Assembly (NCBI GenBank): GCA_016763715.1
Contig: JAESTG010000405.1
Span: 1 to 11,933, forward strand
DNA from: Flavobacteriaceae bacterium
GTDB lineage: Bacteria > Bacteroidota > Bacteroidia > Flavobacteriales > Flavobacteriaceae
Direction of reading: 5' to 3'
Length of the DNA: 11,933 nucleotides
The notes beneath the pieces were generated by a model that saw only the letters and a program-made list of their open reading frames with translations, did no database searches and was not told where the DNA came from. Of this stretch, positions 1-7,219 are shown in pieces; position 1 is the first letter of the stretch; every line of letters begins with the position of its first letter. The position numbers and the translations under genes are program-made.

Positions 1-1160
1 AAAAACAACAAGAGCTAGAAGCAAGAAGACAGGCAATTTTACAAGAGATTGAGCAAATCAACAGTCTTCTTTTTAAGACACAGGGGGAAAAGAAAAGCGT
101 TCTTGCTGAAGTCGAGGATTTAGATCAGCGTATTGCTTCTCGTCAAAACTTAATTCGAGTGACCAATCAACAAGCTAACCTGCTTACTAGAGAAATTAAT
201 ACTAACCTTTCCACCATAGATCAATTAAGAGATGAATTGAAGACTCTTCGAGAGGATTATGCGTCTATGATTAATAAATCATATAAAAGTAAGAGCGATC
301 AAAGCAGGGTAATGTTTTTATTTTCTTCTGAAAATTTTTTACAAGCCTATAAGCGAATTCAGTATATGAAACAATATACGAAGCACCGCAAAAAGCAAGG
401 AGAAAGCATAAAAGTCAAAACGGTAGAACTGCAAGTGTTGAATGAGAGTTTAATTCAACAGAAAAAGGATAAGGATGTGCTCATTGCGGAGAATAGGATC
501 GCTAAGAAAAAGCTAGATGAAGAGAAACGGAGTCAAGTTGCACTGGTTGCTAGTCTAAAAAAAGATGAAGGATAGTTTACGGCGCAAATAAGGACTAAAC
601 AGAAGGAAGCTAATCGGATTGATCGTGAAATAGATAAAATTATTAAACAGGCCATTATAGCGTCCAATAAGAAATCTGGCAAGACGACTACCGTCAAGAA
701 ATCAAATGAAACATTTGCACTTACTGCGGAAGCGAAAGTTTTGGCAAAAAAATTCACCAATAACAAGGGGAAATTACCTTGGCCCCTTAAAAAAGGCTTT
801 GTGGTTAAAAAATTTGGAACTAGTAGACATCCGCAGTTAGCAAATATTACGACCTATTGTAGTGGAGTAGAAATTGCTACCGAAAGGAATTCAGTAGTTC
901 GCAGTGTTTTTGATGGGATTGTTTTTAAAATTCAGAAAATAAAGGGCGCAAACAATGCGATTTACATTCAACATGGAAACTATGTGACAGTTTATCACAA
1001 TGTTGTTGATATTCAAGTAAAAACGGGAGATAAAGTACGTACCAATCAACATATAGGAACTGTTTTTACCAATAAGAGAACGAAAAAAACTATTTTGAAA
1101 TTTTTAATATATCAAAATTTTAAAAAATTGAACCCAGCCGATTGGATTTACAGAATGTAA
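1..1160 (+). pseudogene. EnvC-like murein hydrolase activator (coiled coil + degenerate LytM/M23), 5' partial, interrupted by in-frame TAG
   Basis: A single frame runs from position 3 to the TAA at 1158-1160, broken only by TAG at 573-575. The first part (190 codons) is a charged, heptad-like coiled coil, as in EnvC-type proteins. The second part (195 codons) ends in a LytM/M23-like domain from about 770 (LPWPLKKGFVVKKFG, then GVEIAT, AIYIQHGNYVTVYHN, KTGDKV, IGTVF). Metal ligands of active M23 enzymes are lost: the HxGxD position reads CSGVE and the HxH position reads LKF. This fits a non-catalytic activator of cell-wall amidases in the envelope, the known role of EnvC. The signal peptide and N-terminus lie beyond the left edge. 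After the TAG there is no in-frame ATG until the last sense codon; the nearest possible restarts are TTG at 741 and later GTG codons, so the C-terminal part is not an obvious separate gene. I call it a probable pseudogene, but a sequence error or stop readthrough is not excluded. Confidence 0.8.
1118..1148 (-). terminator. possible weak terminator of the MBL/rhodanese gene
   Basis: The two genes converge with only 3 nt between their stop codons, so any terminator of the minus-strand gene must lie in the end of the envC-like gene. On the minus strand a 5-bp stem (AATCC pairing with GGGTT, one G-U pair; 1131-1135 with 1144-1148, 8-nt loop) is followed by CAATTTTTT. The stem is short, so this is tentative. 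Confidence 0.25.
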
Positions 1161-1163
1161 GTC

Positions 1164-2573
1164 TTAAGAAACCTTAGAACTTGCCCCTTCTTTCAGAGAA
1201 ATGTTTGTTTGCTTAATTGCATCAAACCCTCCTGCTACATCAGATAAATTATGAATCCCTCTGCTTTTCAAAATGGAAGCAGCAATCACACTTCGATATC
1301 CTCCAGCGCAGTGTACATAGAATGTTTCATTCTTAGGAAATTCAGATAAATGATTATTAATAAAACTTAGAGGAGTGTTTATGGCATTTTCAATGTGCAT
1401 GGTTTCAAATTCAGTTTCCTTACGCACATCAAAGACAGGCACATCTGAATTTCCAAATAATGATTGAAATTTCTCTGCGGGAATCGAGGCTAAAGAATCA
1501 ATTTCTTTCCCAGCCTTTTCCCAGCCTTTAACCCCTCCGTCTAAACAACCTAAAGTTTTGTCAAAACCTACTCGGGAAAGTCGAGTTACAGCTTCTTCCT
1601 CTCTTCCTGGTGGAGTAATTAAAAGCAAAGGTTGTTTAACATCTGCAATTAAAGCACCAACCCAAGGTGCAAACCCGCCGTCTAGTCCTATAAAAATAGA
1701 TTTAGGCACATGGCCTTGAATAAAATCTTCAGGTGTGCGTACATCCAAAACAATAGCTCCAGTTTCATTGGCAGTGGCCTCAAAGGCTTCTGGCGACAAT
1801 ACTTGTGTGCCTTTTTCAAGGATAGTATCAATGTCCTCATACCCTTCTTTGTTCATTTTTACATTTAAGGGAAAGTAAAGAGGAGGTGGAAGTAATCCGT
1901 CTGTAACTTCCTTAACAAATTCTGCCTTAGTCATGTTGGCTCTCAGCGCATAGTTCATTCTTTTCTGATTCCCAAGCGTGTCAATTGTCTCTTTCATCAT
2001 ATTCTTACCACAGGCTGAACCTGCACCGTGTGCAGGATAAACAATAACATGATCCCAAAGTGGCATTATTTTATTCCGAAGACTATCAAATAGAATTTCT
2101 GCTAATTGTTCTTGAGTTAATGTTGCTGCTTTTTGCGCCAAATCGGGTCTTCCAACATCACCTAAAAAAAGAGTATCACCTGTAAAAATGGAATAATCTT
2201 TACCCTGCTCATCTTTAAGCAAATAAGTGGTGCTTTCCATAGTGTGACCAGGTGTATGCAAAGCAGTAATGGTGACATTACCTAATTGAAATACTTGTTG
2301 GTCTTTGGCTATGATAGCTTCAAAGGAAGGTTCTGCGGTGGGGCCATATACAATTGAGGCGCCAGTAGCTTTAGAAAGTGTGACGTGACCACTTACAAAG
2401 TCCGCATGAAAATGAGTTTCGAATATATACTTTATTTTGGCGTTGTTCTTTTGTGCCTTTTCTATATACGGCTTAACTTCTCGTAAAGGGTCAATAATGG
2501 CAACTTCTCCATTGCTCTCTATATAATAAGCTCCTTGGGCTAAACAGCCGGTATAAATTTGTTCAATGTACAT
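1164..2573 (-). CDS. MBL-fold persulfide dioxygenase / rhodanese fusion (CstB-like)
   Basis: A 469-residue protein of three domains. Residues 1 to about 235 form a metallo-beta-lactamase fold of the persulfide dioxygenase type: THFHADFVSGH (H54, H56, D58), TPGH (H110), TGDTLFLGDVGRPDL (D133) and YPAHGAGSACGK (H182). Residues about 255-358 are a rhodanese fold whose active-site loop reads ITPPGREEE, with no cysteine, so it is a pseudo-rhodanese. Residues about 365-460 are a second rhodanese with an intact loop HCAGGYRS (C422 the probable persulfide-carrying cysteine). The order dioxygenase, dead rhodanese, live rhodanese matches staphylococcal CstB, which oxidises low-molecular-weight persulfides and makes thiosulfate. 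By analogy it clears sulfide or persulfide in the cytoplasm (no signal peptide). It is monocistronic: it faces the envC-like gene and has the terminator of the upstream protease behind it. No CsoR-type regulator is visible beside it. The substrate is inferred. Confidence 0.9.
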   Translation of the reverse strand: MYIEQIYTGCLAQGAYYIESNGEVAIIDPLREVKPYIEKAQKNNAKIKYIFETHFHADFVSGHVTLSKATGASIVYGPTAEPSFEAIIAKDQQVFQLGNVTITALHTPGHTMESTTYLLKDEQGKDYSIFTGDTLFLGDVGRPDLAQKAATLTQEQLAEILFDSLRNKIMPLWDHVIVYPAHGAGSACGKNMMKETIDTLGNQKRMNYALRANMTKAEFVKEVTDGLLPPPLYFPLNVKMNKEGYEDIDTILEKGTQVLSPEAFEATANETGAIVLDVRTPEDFIQGHVPKSIFIGLDGGFAPWVGALIADVKQPLLLITPPGREEEAVTRLSRVGFDKTLGCLDGGVKGWEKAGKEIDSLASIPAEKFQSLFGNSDVPVFDVRKETEFETMHIENAINTPLSFINNHLSEFPKNETFYVHCAGGYRSVIAASILKSRGIHNLSDVAGGFDAIKQTNISLKEGASSKVS

Positions 2574-2601
2574 GTCTTCAAATTCTATTATACTAGAATA
2601 A

Positions 2602-2609
2602 CAAATATA
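2602..2609 (-). promoter_or_regulatory. putative -7 promoter element for the MBL/rhodanese gene
   Basis: The minus strand reads TATATTTG, a full match to the Bacteroidota -7 consensus TAnnTTTG, 28 nt before the ATG at 2573. No TTG lies 17-23 nt further upstream, where the terminator palindrome of the preceding gene sits, so only half of the promoter consensus is met. Confidence 0.35.
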
Positions 2610-2611
2610 TT

Positions 2612-2647
2612 AATAAAAATAGACCGCCTAAATTATTTAGGCGGTCT
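2612..2647 (-). terminator. rho-independent terminator of the S8 protease gene, perfect palindrome
   Basis: Two 13-nt arms (AGACCGCCTAAAT and its exact reverse complement) are separated by one base at 2621-2647. In RNA this gives a stem of about 11 bp with a small AU loop. On the minus strand it is followed by ATTTTTAT (2613-2620). It lies 25 nt after the stop codon of the protease gene. On the plus strand the hairpin is followed by only ATTATAAAG, so it should work mainly on the minus strand. Confidence 0.85.
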
Positions 2648-2672
2648 ATTATAAAGAGTAAAGAAAACACTT

Positions 2673-5405
2673 CTATTTTATAAGCAACTTTTTAGTAGTC
2701 GCTTGCGTATCTGTTTTGATACTAACAAAGTAAATTCCTGTATGATAGTTTGAAACGTTAACTCTAGTTTGTGTTGCTGAGGTACTCAGTTTTTGGATTG
2801 TTTGTCCAAGACTGTTAGTTACCGTTATTTCAACTTCGCTAGTAATTGAAGATCCTAAGTTTATTGTAAATTCATTGGATGCAGGGTTAGGGTATAATAT
2901 AACGCTATTTGTAAGGTCATTATCATCCAATCCAAGTATGCAATCTAATATTCCAGTAGTGTGAACACTAGCAATAGACCTTAAACCAACCCATCCGTCA
3001 GTATCATTTCTTGGAGCTATAGCATACCATAAATCGGCATCAGCATCTGCAATTGGAACTGTGATTGACGTATCAGTAGTATTTCCAACAACTTCCATAT
3101 ACTTTTCTCCCATCATCCAAAGATCATACGATTCTGTCTCTGCCAACGAATTCCAAGAGAAAGAAGCTTCAGTTTCACACACCTTAGTGATAGCTTGACC
3201 TGTAACTCTGCGTTCTATAATACTGAATGGCTCATCACTTTCATCTGAAAATGCGCCACTAGTCACTCTAATTTTTGCCTCTCCTGTAAATACTCCAGGT
3301 GCTTGCCATGAAAGAAGATATTCATCTGCAGGAACGGTAGCAATGGTTGTCCATGTACCACCATTATCAATTGTGTATTCAACTAAGAATGGAGCAGTTG
3401 TGTTAATTGCATCCCAGTGAATTACATTCAATAAACTTCCAGCAGAGAAGAACTTTTCAGAACCAGAATTAGGATAAGTAACAACTAGATTCTCTGTGAT
3501 AAATTCATATACCACAAAATACTCTTGAGGCCCCATTGGGACATTAAATCCAGAAATATTAATGTCGTAAGAACCTGCTGCAGGGTTGTTAATTAATACT
3601 TGCTCTACATTGTTCAAGTGATCAGGTCCATTAGTTGCTGGTAAGTTCAAAAGTGTAGGATCTGGAGTACTGTCTAATATCCAAGGCTCATAATCGTTGT
3701 TTGAAGGGTCTGTTACCAATAAATCCAAGTCGTTTACTAATGCAGGACTTGCACCAATAGCAGCCTCTGGATCACTCCAATGAATCATTACTCGCATTTG
3801 TGTAGTTCCAGATGGAACAGTAATATTATGAGTGTTTGAACCACCTTGACTAATATCATCAGATAAGTAACGTCCGTCTTCAATTAGTTTACCAGCTCTT
3901 AATCCGTTTACGATTCCCCATCCAAAAATAAAGTCAGGTCCTATATTACCAGCTTCATTTGTAGTGTTTAATAAAGCAGCTTTTATAAGAGCTCCCTTAG
4001 GAAGAGCACCTCCGTTATCATCGGCATAAACCTCAAATAACTGAGCGGAAACTCCAGCGATTCCAGGAGAAGCTCCTGAAGTTCCTCCAAAGCCCATATA
4101 TCCATGATTGGGGGCTGTAGAAGTTTGTTGTCCGTTCGCGGCAATATCTGGTTTTATTCTACCATCGTGAGCAGGTCCACGGCTACTCGAACCTACGATA
4201 TTTCCATCAAAGAGGGTATTTGCTGTTGCAATTACGTTTTTACCTTGTTTATGTCCACCAGTAATGTTTCCCCATTGACTTCCAGCTCCATATCCACAGT
4301 TACTTCCATTTGAATTACCCGCAGAGAAGACATGTAAAATATTTTCTAAATCGTGCATTTGCTCATCAACATTTCTAGTAGAAGAAGTATAACCAGCATT
4401 GCAACCATTACTGTGTGAGGAGTTGGTAACTTGTACAGAACCATCATTTAAAAGGCTTACAGTGGCAGCATCTAGGAAACTAGGGACATAATTTACAATG
4501 TGAAGATCTGACCCTGCAGCCATTCCCCTTTTGTTAGGATCTTTATTACCTGCTCCAGCCATAATACCAGAGACACCATCTCCATGCGTATTATTTCCGT
4601 TATTTCCGTAAAGACCACTATGTCTGCCTTCAAAGTCAACATGAGGGCCTACTGGTCCGTCATCACGACAAAGGACTCCAATACCATCACCAGTATAATT
4701 TCTGCCAGCTCCAGTTTGAGTATCCAATCCGTTGGATCTATGTAAACTTCTACCACGACGATCGTCTGGAATAGAGGGTGCATAGGTAACATCAATCCAC
4801 TTTACATAAGGTAGGTTAGAAAGATCTTCTAAACAGTTGTCAGGAATAGATAGTTCTAATTCTGAAGCTCCTGCATATTGCTTTACTAAAGAAATTTGGC
4901 GTGTTGCCAATTCATTAATTACAAAGTTTGTGTTTACATTTTCATGATGGACTAAAGTCACTAAAATATTGTTTCCTGAAACAGCCCAGTCTCCAATAAT
5001 TCCATTTCTTAAATTAGAAGAAAGTTTAAACCTTCCTTGCACAGGAACAATTGCCCGTACACCACTATCCTTTAAAAACTGAATGGAAGCAGTTTCTGGA
5101 AAGTAGAATAAGTAAGTTTGGTGTGGGATATAATCCAACAATTCTAAATTATTTGCTTTGAAAGCGTCTTGAATATCTTGAGTAGGAGTTTCGTAAAACT
5201 GAATCCAACCAAAATAACCATTGGCAAGTTTTGATGACTCTGGCATCTGCTCCCATTGAAAAGAATCAATGTTGTCTTGAATTTCTAGAGTTTCGCCTTG
5301 AAACTGAATCGCATTCTGTGCATTGGAAAAACTAAAAAACAGTGTAAGAGCCATTAAGCTCAATACCGTTTTTTTCCAATTTGGAAAAGTAGTTGTCTTT
5401 TTCAT
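2673..5405 (-). CDS. secreted subtilisin-like S8 protease with T9SS type A sorting domain
   Basis: A 910-residue secreted protease. Residues 1-29 are a signal peptide (KK near the start, hydrophobic stretch LSLMALTLFFSF, likely cut after SNA). Residues about 30-235 look like a propeptide region. The S8 catalytic domain spans about 237-510, with the triad D248 (RDDG), H274 (THGDGVSG) and S443 (GTSGASPGIAG); N364 (SAGN) is the likely oxyanion residue. Residues about 525-635 resemble the beta-sandwich P-like domain behind many S8 enzymes (VPSGTTQMRVMIHWSDPEA, NDLDLLVTDP). Two beta-rich, fibronectin-III-like segments follow at about 640-730 and 735-820. Residues about 835-910 are a type IX secretion sorting domain (ILYPNPASNEFTINL, GIYFVSI, ending TTKKLLIK), so the protein should be exported across the outer membrane by T9SS and trimmed or anchored at the surface. 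The triad appears intact, so it is probably an active extracellular endopeptidase; its substrate cannot be read from the sequence. It stands alone between its own promoter motif and terminator. Confidence 0.95.
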   Translation of the reverse strand: MKKTTTFPNWKKTVLSLMALTLFFSFSNAQNAIQFQGETLEIQDNIDSFQWEQMPESSKLANGYFGWIQFYETPTQDIQDAFKANNLELLDYIPHQTYLFYFPETASIQFLKDSGVRAIVPVQGRFKLSSNLRNGIIGDWAVSGNNILVTLVHHENVNTNFVINELATRQISLVKQYAGASELELSIPDNCLEDLSNLPYVKWIDVTYAPSIPDDRRGRSLHRSNGLDTQTGAGRNYTGDGIGVLCRDDGPVGPHVDFEGRHSGLYGNNGNNTHGDGVSGIMAGAGNKDPNKRGMAAGSDLHIVNYVPSFLDAATVSLLNDGSVQVTNSSHSNGCNAGYTSSTRNVDEQMHDLENILHVFSAGNSNGSNCGYGAGSQWGNITGGHKQGKNVIATANTLFDGNIVGSSSRGPAHDGRIKPDIAANGQQTSTAPNHGYMGFGGTSGASPGIAGVSAQLFEVYADDNGGALPKGALIKAALLNTTNEAGNIGPDFIFGWGIVNGLRAGKLIEDGRYLSDDISQGGSNTHNITVPSGTTQMRVMIHWSDPEAAIGASPALVNDLDLLVTDPSNNDYEPWILDSTPDPTLLNLPATNGPDHLNNVEQVLINNPAAGSYDINISGFNVPMGPQEYFVVYEFITENLVVTYPNSGSEKFFSAGSLLNVIHWDAINTTAPFLVEYTIDNGGTWTTIATVPADEYLLSWQAPGVFTGEAKIRVTSGAFSDESDEPFSIIERRVTGQAITKVCETEASFSWNSLAETESYDLWMMGEKYMEVVGNTTDTSITVPIADADADLWYAIAPRNDTDGWVGLRSIASVHTTGILDCILGLDDNDLTNSVILYPNPASNEFTINLGSSITSEVEITVTNSLGQTIQKLSTSATQTRVNVSNYHTGIYFVSIKTDTQATTKKLLIK

Positions 5406-5584
5406 ACTGATTTTAATAAAGTGAATATAGCGGTTAGTAAAGATTAAAAATTAATTATAACCTCAAATATATCTAATTCGATACTAAAACCATAAAAAAA
5501 TTAGAAAAACATGACATTTTAACAGAGTAAAACCCCAGTAAATAGATAGATTATTAAGAATTTATGTAAAAAACTACGAATCTG
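5406..5584. other. intergenic region between protease and thioesterase genes
   Basis: About 180 nt of AT-rich DNA. It holds the putative protease promoter motif at 5464-5471. I see no convincing hairpin terminator for the thioesterase gene and no coding potential. Confidence 0.6.
5464..5471 (-). promoter_or_regulatory. putative -7 promoter element for the S8 protease gene
   Basis: The minus strand reads TATATTTG (consensus TAnnTTTG), 58 nt before the ATG at 5405. No TTG is found 17-23 nt upstream. The leader would be about 50 nt, the longest among the motifs seen in this window. Confidence 0.35.
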
Positions 5585-6097
5585 CTAAACGTCAAAAAGA
5601 GCTTTTAATTCTGTGGCTTCTTGAGGTTGTATTTTACCTGCCAAAAGTAGACTTAATTGTCTTCTGCGCAGCGCAGCGTTAAAACGCTCTTTTTCTAATT
5701 CTGTTTCGGGTTTTAAGGGAGGAACGGGAACGGGACTTCCCATTTCATCTACTGCAACAAAGGTATAAATGCCCTCATTTGCTTTGCTTCGCAGCCCACT
5801 TTCGCGGTCTTCAATCCAAATATCCATAAAAACCTCCATCGAACTTTTAAATGCACGGGAGACATGTGCTTCAACAGTTACAACACTGCCAAGTGGAATC
5901 ATTTTATTAAAAGCAACATGATTAACCGAAGCGGTCATAACAATTCTACGACTATGTCTTCGTGCTGAGATACTAGCTGCTCGATCCATTCGAGCAAGTA
6001 ATTCTCCACCAAACATGTTCCCAATGGGATTTGTCTCACTTGGAAGCACTAAATCTGTAATAACGGTTCGTGACTCTGAAGGGGTCTTGGCGTTCAT
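5585..6097 (-). CDS. hotdog-fold acyl-CoA thioesterase (YciA/BACH-like)
   Basis: A 170-residue cytoplasmic protein with one hotdog domain at about 10-125. The signature is NPIGNMFGGELLARMDRAA (residues 23-41): the Asn-Met-Phe-Gly-Gly turn followed by the central helix carrying D38, the usual catalytic acidic residue of YciA/BACH-type thioesterases. VNHVAF (58-63) and the strand region from SVVTVEAHVSRAF to NEGIYTFVAVD also match this group. These enzymes hydrolyse acyl-CoA to free fatty acid and CoA and work as oligomers of hotdog dimers; chain-length preference cannot be told here. The C-terminal 40 residues are charged and helical (LEKERFNAALRRRQ), as is common in the family. It is the middle gene of three consecutive minus-strand genes, but the gaps (76 nt before, about 180 nt after) and a promoter motif of its own suggest a single-gene unit. 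Confidence 0.92.
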   Translation of the reverse strand: MNAKTPSESRTVITDLVLPSETNPIGNMFGGELLARMDRAASISARRHSRRIVMTASVNHVAFNKMIPLGSVVTVEAHVSRAFKSSMEVFMDIWIEDRESGLRSKANEGIYTFVAVDEMGSPVPVPPLKPETELEKERFNAALRRRQLSLLLAGKIQPQEATELKALFDV

Positions 6098-6110
6098 ATA
6101 AAATTTTTCA

Positions 6111-6118
6111 CAAAGGTA
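6111..6118 (-). promoter_or_regulatory. putative -7 promoter element for the thioesterase gene
   Basis: The minus strand reads TACCTTTG (consensus TAnnTTTG). It ends 13 nt before the ATG at 6097, so the transcript would have a leader of only a few bases and no room for a ribosome binding site. No matching TTG is present 17-23 nt upstream. Confidence 0.4.
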
Positions 6119-6173
6119 CTAATTCCGCTTAGGAGAAGGTATAATGAAAGAATGCAATTAAAAAGAAATAAAA

Positions 6174-7142
6174 TTATATACTAAAGTCTTTAATCATCAA
6201 CCAAGCATCTTTATTTTCAGACTGTTTGATTGTTCGTAAGCTTTGGCGAGCGCCTAGACGAGTTTCATGAGAACCATAGACAACCACATGCAATCCATAT
6301 CGATTTTTGCCAATTAATTGAGCAGGGAATCCTTTTTTCAAAAGTTGCTTAATTTTTTTATCAGCATTGGCTTCTACACGGAAGGCACCAGCGACAATGT
6401 GATACTTTCCAGTTCGTTTAGCAACAATAATGCTTAAAGTGGGTAATGGATTTTCAATTATAAAAGTGGCCTCTTGGATTTGGTTTTCAACCAAAACAGT
6501 GGCTTTCTGTTTTTCAGCGAAGTTGTGCTTTTCAACCTGTCCTTCATAGATTTTCAGCCCACTAATACCGCCTAATATTATGGCAATTAGGCCTATAGAA
6601 GCATATCGCATAAAAGGATATGCCGTTTTTCTTTTGGCGCCAAAAAGAGGAATTGCTTCTTTTTCAAGGATGGTACTTGGTATTTCTCGAACAATAGCTG
6701 GAGAAATAAAAGATGAAAGGCCAAAAGAAGCTGTATTGAAGTTTTCTTTTTCAGAAGGAATAAACTGGAATGTATTTTCAGTATTTAGAGAAAAGTCTCC
6801 AATATTTTTAAGAGTTACTGTTTTTCCTTCTGAAAGATCTAATGAAAGCCTTCCAGCAAAGTTTCGTATTTTTTGAAGTGCCAATTCATAGCTACATTGC
6901 TCCACGGAAGCTACATAGTTTGCCAAAATACCGTCATTAGTCTGTAATTGACGATTGAAGGAAAGTGTTTTTGAAGGAGGATAAAAGGTATGTGAGGCAT
7001 TATCAATATGTGCAGAGCGACTTTGAGTTAAAAAAGCTCCAAAACCTGGAATTATTACACACTCATATCGATAGAGTAAGTCTTTTATGTAAGTAGCCAA
7101 TTGCGTAGAAACAAACTTAGAGTAAATTGTGAAAGCATTCAA
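6174..7142 (-). CDS. HU-CCDC81 and SPOR domain membrane protein, start codon uncertain
   Basis: The frame is up to 322 residues. From QLATYIKDLLYRYECVIIPGFGAFLTQ (residues 14-40) to about 130 lies the pair of HU-like domains called CCDC81-like prokaryotic HU (TFYPPSKTLSFNRQLQTNDGIL is typical). One transmembrane helix follows (about 181-197, SIGLIAIILGGISGL). A C-terminal SPOR domain spans about 244-320 (GKYHIVAGAFRVEANADKKI). SPOR domains bind denuded glycan strands at division sites, so the C-terminus should be periplasmic and the HU part cytoplasmic; DNA binding by the HU part is inference. The start is odd. The frame has no ATG before M178. The longest start is TTG at 7140-7142, which coincides with a -33-like TTG. 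Members of this family that I recall begin with Met immediately before the QLATYI-type sequence, and here that codon is ACG (7104-7106); TTG at 7098-7100 is another option. Treat 7142 as an outer limit. Confidence 0.85.
   Translation of the reverse strand: MNAFTIYSKFVSTQLATYIKDLLYRYECVIIPGFGAFLTQSRSAHIDNASHTFYPPSKTLSFNRQLQTNDGILANYVASVEQCSYELALQKIRNFAGRLSLDLSEGKTVTLKNIGDFSLNTENTFQFIPSEKENFNTASFGLSSFISPAIVREIPSTILEKEAIPLFGAKRKTAYPFMRYASIGLIAIILGGISGLKIYEGQVEKHNFAEKQKATVLVENQIQEATFIIENPLPTLSIIVAKRTGKYHIVAGAFRVEANADKKIKQLLKKGFPAQLIGKNRYGLHVVVYGSHETRLGARQSLRTIKQSENKDAWLMIKDFSI
7112..7142 (-). promoter_or_regulatory. putative promoter of the HU/SPOR gene (TTG-N20-TAAGTTTG)
   Basis: On the minus strand TTG (7140-7142) is followed after 20 nt by TAAGTTTG (7112-7119). 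This is a full match to the Bacteroidota consensus TTG-N17-23-TAnnTTTG and the only complete match of both boxes that I found in an upstream region here. It ends 5 nt before ACG at 7106. If it is used, transcription starts at about the point where the conserved protein begins, and the longer TTG start would not be on the mRNA. Confidence 0.5.
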
Positions 7143-7219
7143 AATTTGGAGGACAAATTTATCAACAACCTAAAATGTTGTAATTTTAACCCAACTCCCC
7201 CTATTACATTTTAAGATTC

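Noticed and set aside
533..766. Minus-strand open frame opposite the envC-like gene
   Set aside because: It is the antisense shadow of the coding frame around the TAG, with no recognisable domain.
1092..1118. AT-only inverted repeat (ATTTTGA / TCAAAAT) in the end of the envC-like gene
   Set aside because: A 7-bp stem of mainly A-T pairs in very AT-rich coding sequence is expected by chance and has no GC core for a terminator.
741..1160. Separate short M23/LytM gene starting at TTG 741
   Set aside because: The frame is continuous with the upstream coiled-coil part through one stop codon, and TTG 741 lies inside conserved linker sequence with no ribosome binding site.
4104..4313. Plus-strand open frame inside the S8 protease gene
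   Set aside because: Antisense to the catalytic domain; low-complexity Ser/Thr-rich translation with no domain.
6580..6876. Plus-strand open frame inside the HU/SPOR gene
   Set aside because: Antisense shadow of a well-supported domain protein.
7163..7181. Short inverted repeat CAACA ... TGTTG between the HU/SPOR gene and dprA
   Set aside because: Five-bp arms with an 8-nt spacer in AT-rich DNA; too short to call an operator without conservation data.
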